Origin: Bacteroidota bacterium
GTDB taxonomy: Bacteria > Bacteroidota > Bacteroidia > 2-12-FULL-35-15
Assembly (NCBI GenBank): GCA_016722565.1
Contig: JADKIU010000006.1
Location: forward strand, 1-14,023
DNA length: 14,023 bases
Direction of reading: 5' to 3'
Shown here: positions 10,401 through 14,023 of the stretch, piece after piece
How positions within the stretch are numbered: the first letter of the stretch is position 1
How the letters are laid out: each line of letters begins with the position of its first letter
Made by a program: the position numbers and the translations under genes
Notes under the pieces: generated by a model
Databases searched by the model: none
The model's input: the letters and a program-made list of their open reading frames with translations, nothing else
Told to the model about the DNA's origin: nothing

Positions 10401-11969
10401 AAACGTTAGTAACTGCTGATGCAGTGCAGCCTAAAGCACTCGTAATTTTTAATGTATTAATTTCCTGCTGCTGCTGCCGTAACATTATTAATAAACGAAA
10501 ATTGAAGATTACTTGCAAATGCATTAGGTCCATTCCATGTATAACTTGTTGCAGCATTGGCTGTTAAATTTAATGTTCCTCCAATACAAATTGGGCTATT
10601 GCTATTTGGCAGTGGAACAGGTAATGGGTTAACAGTTATTGTAGCGGTTGTTTGCGCTGTGCATCCATTTGCAGCAGTTCCTCAACATGTATACACTGTA
10701 GTTGCAGCGGGCTAAACGTTACAGTTGAATTAATAATATTTCCTGATACCAGGTATAGGAAGTCGCTCCACCAGCAATTAAGGTTGCCCCTTGTCCAAGA
10801 CACACTGTAGCAGAGTTAGCTGTTAAAGTAGGTGAAGGATTTACAGTTAATAAAATAGTTTGAGTTCCAACACAACCTAAAGTATTAGTTCCAGAAACCG
10901 AATAAATTGTTGTTGCAGTAGGAGTAACAGTAACCATTGAACCAGTAATTGGTCCAGGGGTCCATGTGTATGTACCACCAGTACCTGCGCCACTTACAGT
11001 TAATGTAGAGGTGTTACCTAAACAAATAGGATTAGGATTTGCAAGTGGAACTAAAGTTGGTTGATTACAGCAATTTGGAATAATAATAACGCGACCATTT
11101 CCAGCTTTAACTCCGCCAGCATGCGCGGCACCAATAACAGCGCCAGATGCATAATTACTACCACCAGCACCGCCAGCCCCAGGCCAAGTGCTTGGACAGC
11201 CAGTTCCTCCAGTACAATTTGGTCCCTGCCCACCTACAATTGCACCGCCAATACCACCCAAACAACCAAGCGCACTTCCGAATTGCATATTACCACCACT
11301 TAAACCACCGCCAATACCACCACTGCCTAAAACACCAGCAGCACCTGGCTGAGGAGATAAAGGACAACCGCAACAAGATGCACCACCAAGACCGCCGCCA
11401 ACTTGAGTGCCTCCAAAACCAGGAGAGCCACCATAGGCGCCACCACCACCACCACCGTAATAACCGCCGCCGCCGCCGCCACCGCAGCCAGGAGAACAGT
11501 TTAATTGTCTGTCTCCTCCAGTTCCGCCACCGCCGCCACCAACAGCAAATCTATCTACTAATCCATAAGGAGCAAAACGAATATCTGATGCGCCGCCGCC
11601 GCCGCCGCCCCAAGAAGTAGCGCATGAAGGTGGGTTTTCTGCTGCATTAGGAGTAACTGAGCCGCCTCTTGCGCCGCCATTAAAACCTCCAGCGTTTGAA
11701 ATAAAACCACCACTACCAACATTTATTTGAAGAACTTGACCCGCAACAACTGGGATACTTCCAAGCACTCTACCACCTAAACCACCACCAGCATTTGCAT
11801 TCACATTCGTCATACCTTGCGCTCCTTCAACCGTAAAACAAATTACAGTTACACCTGCAGGCACTACGTAGCTTTGACTTGCGCCAGTAAAGTTGAAAGT
11901 AATTTGAGAAAATGTGAAACGCACGCTAGTAATCAGAAGCAAGGCGAGTAATAAATAACTTTTTTTCAT
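4477..11969 (-). CDS. Giant T9SS-secreted protein: glycine-rich domain, about 27 Ig-like modules, gliding-motility-type C-terminal domain
   Basis: This is one gene of about 2,500 codons, open from 11969 to about 10745 and again from about 10457 to 4477; small indels between (near 10743, 10713, 10685, 10530, 10458) split it. ATG at 11967-11969 starts a signal peptide (MKKSYLLLALLLITSVRFTF-SQ). Residues of about 23-300 are a glycine-rich domain (VPAGVTVICFTVEGAQG, GGGGGGASDIRFAPYG, FAVGGGGGGTGG). Then come about 27 tandem modules of 70-85 residues of the form xxCxGxxxxLxAxGAxxYTWxP...TTxYTVxGxxxxCxx...VNPxP, eight single ones, fifteen in five A-B-C supermodules, and four more. The last 87 or so residues (VPNIFTPNYDGLNDVF, FDRWGEKLFYS, WDGN, GHVTLLR) are the type B T9SS sorting domain. 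The protein is therefore exported through the inner membrane by Sec and across the outer membrane by T9SS, and should be surface-exposed or released; an adhesin or structural role is inferred. No enzyme domain is seen. The terminator at 4431-4454 follows it. Confidence -1.
4480..4740 (-). other. T9SS type B C-terminal sorting domain (CHU_C-like)
   Basis: The C-terminal 87 or so residues read YVPNIFTPNYDGLNDVF, VEMYIFDRWGEKLFYS, LKGWDGN, DVYTYLINY and end KTGHVTLLR. This is the gliding motility-associated C-terminal domain pattern (NxFTPNxDGxND, IFDRWGxxLF, GWDG, Y, GxVTLLR) that targets proteins to the Por/type IX secretion machinery of Bacteroidota. The machinery genes themselves are not in this window. 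Confidence -1.
5671..9237 (-). repeat. Higher-order tandem repeat: five A-B-C Ig-module supermodules, 711-720 bp each
   Basis: Three module types recur in fixed order, recognised by LCMNNFNGSPNT (A), SMCAGTSVTL (B) and ICLGNSITLTAAGA (C). Boundaries at the Pro that ends each C module give units 8518-9237 (720 bp), 7807-8517 (711), 7096-7806 (711), 6385-7095 (711) and 5671-6384 (714). The three middle copies are nearly identical at DNA level, sharing long exact runs such as the one beginning ACAGTATTTGG at 7028, 7739 and 8450. The two outer copies have diverged, as expected when a central array expands by unequal crossing-over. The true copy number in the organism may differ from the five assembled here. 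Confidence -1.
11070..11969 (-). other. Signal peptide and glycine-rich N-terminal domain of the giant protein
   Basis: After the signal peptide comes ITFNFTGASQSYVVPAGVTV, then about 260 residues dominated by glycine with interspersed Cys, Pro, Ser and Ala, ending NGRVIIIPN. The pattern (F-TG--Q-F/Y-VPAGV, GAQG, GGLGGRV, GASDIR, AVGGGGGG) fits the Gly_rich family also seen in the ALK receptor extracellular region. On DNA the glycine runs are long CCG/GCC trinucleotide tracts, for example around 11461-11482 and 11590-11608, making this the only GC-rich patch in the window. Several Cys residues (CSPGCGG, ASCCGCPLS, GPNCTGGTGCP) could crosslink it. Confidence -1.
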
Positions 11970-12301
11970 TGCGCGTTGTGTTTGTACAATTAAATTAGAA
12001 CGTATTTTTTATATAATAAAAAGAAAAATGCACTATAAATTATTTGAATAGCATAGCTAATGCTAATAGCAAACCCCATAAATTTAGTTTTTAAAAGCAA
12101 CTTAATCAAGCTGCTCACTCAGTGGGAAAGCCCATTCAATAAATGGATATCAGAAAGTTTTTGTAGGTAAACTAATTATTTTAGGCGGTCAGTTTTTTCG
12201 TCTTTTCTAAAACACTATTCGAGGGTAAATATTATTAATTTATCCAACGCTAAATTTTAGTGTCTCAGATAAATCCTACCTTAAAATAAATGCCGCTAAT
12301 A
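11970..12301. other. Intergenic region upstream of the giant gene
   Basis: About 330 AT-rich bases separate the start of the giant gene from the terminator of the peptidase gene. I see no ORF of note, no RNA gene and no convincing TTG/TAnnTTTG promoter, although the giant gene's promoter should lie here. Short imperfect palindromes (for example around 12050-12070) are not strong enough to call. Confidence -1.
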
Positions 12302-12331
12302 AAAAGCCGTTGAAAACATTCAACGGCTTTT
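12302..12331 (-). terminator. Intrinsic terminator of the S46 peptidase gene
   Basis: A perfect 13-bp stem, 12302-12314 paired with 12319-12331 (core AGCCGTTGAA), has loop AACA. Read on the minus strand it is followed by a short T-run, and it begins about 20 bases after the peptidase stop codon at 12352-12354. Confidence -1.
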
Positions 12332-12351
12332 AGAAACTACAACTATTTTTT

Positions 12352-14023
12352 TTAATTCTTGCGTAAATCTAACTCGTTAATAATGTTTGTAGCACCACCT
12401 AATTTGTCAACTACCCAAAGCATATAACGCACATCTAAACAAATGGTACGATTTAAATCTTTATCAAAAGCAATTTTATGGCTTAACGCTTCGTAGTTAC
12501 CGTCAAATGCTAAGCCTACTAATTCGCCTTTTCCATTAATAACAGGTGAGCCTGAGTTTCCTCCAGTAATATCATTTGTGGTAATAAAACCAACTACAAT
12601 GTCGTTTAAAGCTGCGTCTTTATACTGACCATAATCTTTTGCAGCAGCTAACTCTAATTGTTTTTTAGTTAGTATTGTAATTAGTTAAAAACAGAGCCCA
12701 ATTGAAACGCAGGGTCTTTGTGAATTGCAGCAGTATCAACCGCATTAAAAAAGCAGTCGCCTTTTCTTTATTTAAGAACATAGTCTGGTAAAGATTTATT
12801 TTGATGTTTCTGGTTTTGAGTAAATCGCCATACTTGCTTTTAATCATTTGAAAACTGCTGATGGATGCTGGGCAGCGGCATCGCGTCCGTATAAAACATA
12901 TTCACCATGGATGCTAAATATTTTTATCAGACACAACATTTTCATCTTCACTAAATTTTTCCCAAGCACCTTTTAATGCTTTACTAAATTGGCAATATCT
13001 TCGGGTTTGCATTTGGCTTTGCATAAGCAGCATCTAGCGCCATAAATTAGAAGCAAACGTTAACAGTGGTGAGCCTAAAATGCCTTCGCGAATGTACATG
13101 CGGTGTTTAGCATATGGGCGCCAATCAACATACGTTTTTCAATATCTGCAAAAATGTTTTCGTATTCAGGTTTGCCTTTTGCCCAAGCGGTAAAAATTGT
13201 TTTTCGCTTTCTTGTTTTGTTCGTAGATTTTGTATTTCAATAATTGTTTTTTCACCATCAAAAAACTTCCAGTAATTTGCAATGCCCGCATATTAAGAGC
13301 CAGCTAATTGAATTTTTACAGCAGGGCTTTTTTTCATTTCCTCAAGCATATGCTTTAAACGCACATCACGTAAACCAACTAAACTTGGGTTTTCAATGTC
13401 GGTTTTTATTTTAACACCGTAAGAAGTTTCATAACGATTTGTTCCGCCAGGGTAACCATAAATCATGGTGTAATCTCCATCCTTTAATCCCTTTATAGAA
13501 ACAGGTAAAAAATATTTTGGTTTGTAAGGCACATTGTCAGCATTGTATTCTGCTGGCTTACCATCCTTGCTCATATACACACGGAAAATAGAAAAATCGC
13601 CTGTATGACGAGGCCACTCCCAATTATCAGTATCGCCACCAAATTTTCCAATACTTTCTGGTGGGGTGCCTACCAAGCGCACATCTTTATATCGCTCATA
13701 AACAAATAATAAAAACTGGTTATCTTTAAAAAAAGAATTTACTCTACCTTCTAACTCAGTTCCTTCAACTGCTTTTTTACCTATTTCTGCTAAAATGCCA
13801 GGTAGTTTTACAGGAACATCTGTTTTAGCTAAGTCTTTTAATTTTTCATTTACTTTATCAGTCACATCTTCAATTCTTACTAAAAATTGAGCATGTACAC
13901 CTTTGGCATAAATCTCTTCAATTTTACTTTTTGCCCAAAAGCCGTTTTTTAAATAATCATGCTCAACCGAGCGCAGCGGCATAGCGTTATATCCACAATG
14001 GTGATTAGTAAATACCAAACCTT
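12352..14023 (-). CDS. S46 family dipeptidyl-peptidase (DPP7/DPP11-like), 5'-truncated and frameshifted
   Basis: These serine exopeptidases remove dipeptides from peptide N-termini in the periplasm and feed amino-acid use in Bacteroidota. The piece starts just before the catalytic His (TNHHCGYNAM), continues through DYLKNGFWAKSKIEEIYAKG and VRLVGTPPESIGKFGG to the Asp region DTDNWEWPRHTGDFSIFRVY, and YGYPGGTNRYETSYGV; the Ser motif ITGGNSGSPVINGKGELVG and LAFDGNYEALSHKIAFD lie near 12490-12570, and it ends IINELDLRKN. The start and signal peptide are beyond the right edge. The frame is clean from 14018 to about 13293, then broken repeatedly to about 12680 (PEYENIFADIEKR, AKHRMYIREGILGSPLLTFA and VSDKNILASM are in different frames). 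From His to Ser there are about 483 codons against about 570 in PgDPP11. Most of the loss seems to be at about 12675-12690, where the family segment with FTMRVSYG and DAVxY is missing. Family certain; DPP7 versus DPP11 cannot be decided. Confidence -1.

Noticed and set aside
6077..10567. Several plus-strand ORFs of 70-155 codons, some almost identical (beginning MALSVTLVPAHILPDVV)
   Set aside because: They are antisense shadows of the repeated Ig-module gene; their similarity to each other follows from the 711-bp repeat, and they lack start signals or known domains.
10457..10743. Programmed ribosomal frameshifting in the giant gene
   Set aside because: There are about five frame changes in 290 bases with no slippery site plus pseudoknot layout, and the same kind of breaks occurs in unrelated genes.
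11061..11620. Plus-strand ORFs rich in His, Arg, Thr and Ser
   Set aside because: They are antisense to the glycine-rich domain; the composition is just the complement of GGN codon runs.

Overview
This AT-rich window looks like chromosomal DNA of a gliding or surface-associated member of the Bacteroidota. The main evidence is a giant secreted protein ending in a type IX secretion (T9SS type B, CHU_C-like) sorting domain. It is supported by an S46 dipeptidyl-peptidase typical of that phylum, an OmpA-family lipid-anchored-style or periplasmic protein, and a tRNA gene without an encoded CCA. It is most likely a draft or metagenome-derived contig, because nearly every gene carries single-base indels, mostly deletions, while the reconstructed proteins stay highly conserved in the alternate frames.

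Layout, left to right. (1) Positions 8-924, plus strand: frameshifted aspartate carbamoyltransferase (pyrB). (2) About 927-1167: a roughly 240-bp imperfect inverted repeat rich in GCAAAG words, filling the gap between two convergent genes. (3) 1161-1955, minus: a frameshifted cyclase-family (kynurenine formamidase-like) hydrolase whose N-terminal third is unusual. (4) 2026-2871, minus: a secreted protein with an unrecognised N-terminal domain and an OmpA-like peptidoglycan-binding C-terminus. (5) 2899-2970, minus: tRNA-Arg(CCT). (6) 3086-4377, plus: an FMN-binding glutamate synthase-family protein that lacks about 85 internal residues. (7) 4425-4458: a bidirectional hairpin terminator. (8) 4477-11969, minus: one giant gene of about 2,500 codons (signal peptide, glycine-rich domain, about 27 Ig-like modules, T9SS sorting domain), broken by indels between about 10457 and 10743. 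(9) 11970-12301: an intergenic stretch with nothing recognisable. (10) 12302-12331: a terminator for the last gene. (11) 12352-14023, minus: the frameshifted 3' part of an S46 dipeptidyl-peptidase gene that runs off the right edge.

The genes do not form an operon with a common task: pyrimidine synthesis, a cyclase-family hydrolase, an envelope protein, a redox flavoprotein, an adhesin-like surface protein and peptide utilisation. The most distinctive element is the giant surface protein. Its centre is a higher-order tandem repeat in which three different Ig-like modules (A-B-C) form a unit of 711-720 bp repeated five times, three copies being exactly 711 bp and nearly identical. I found no defence system, CRISPR array, transposase or clearly new multi-gene system.
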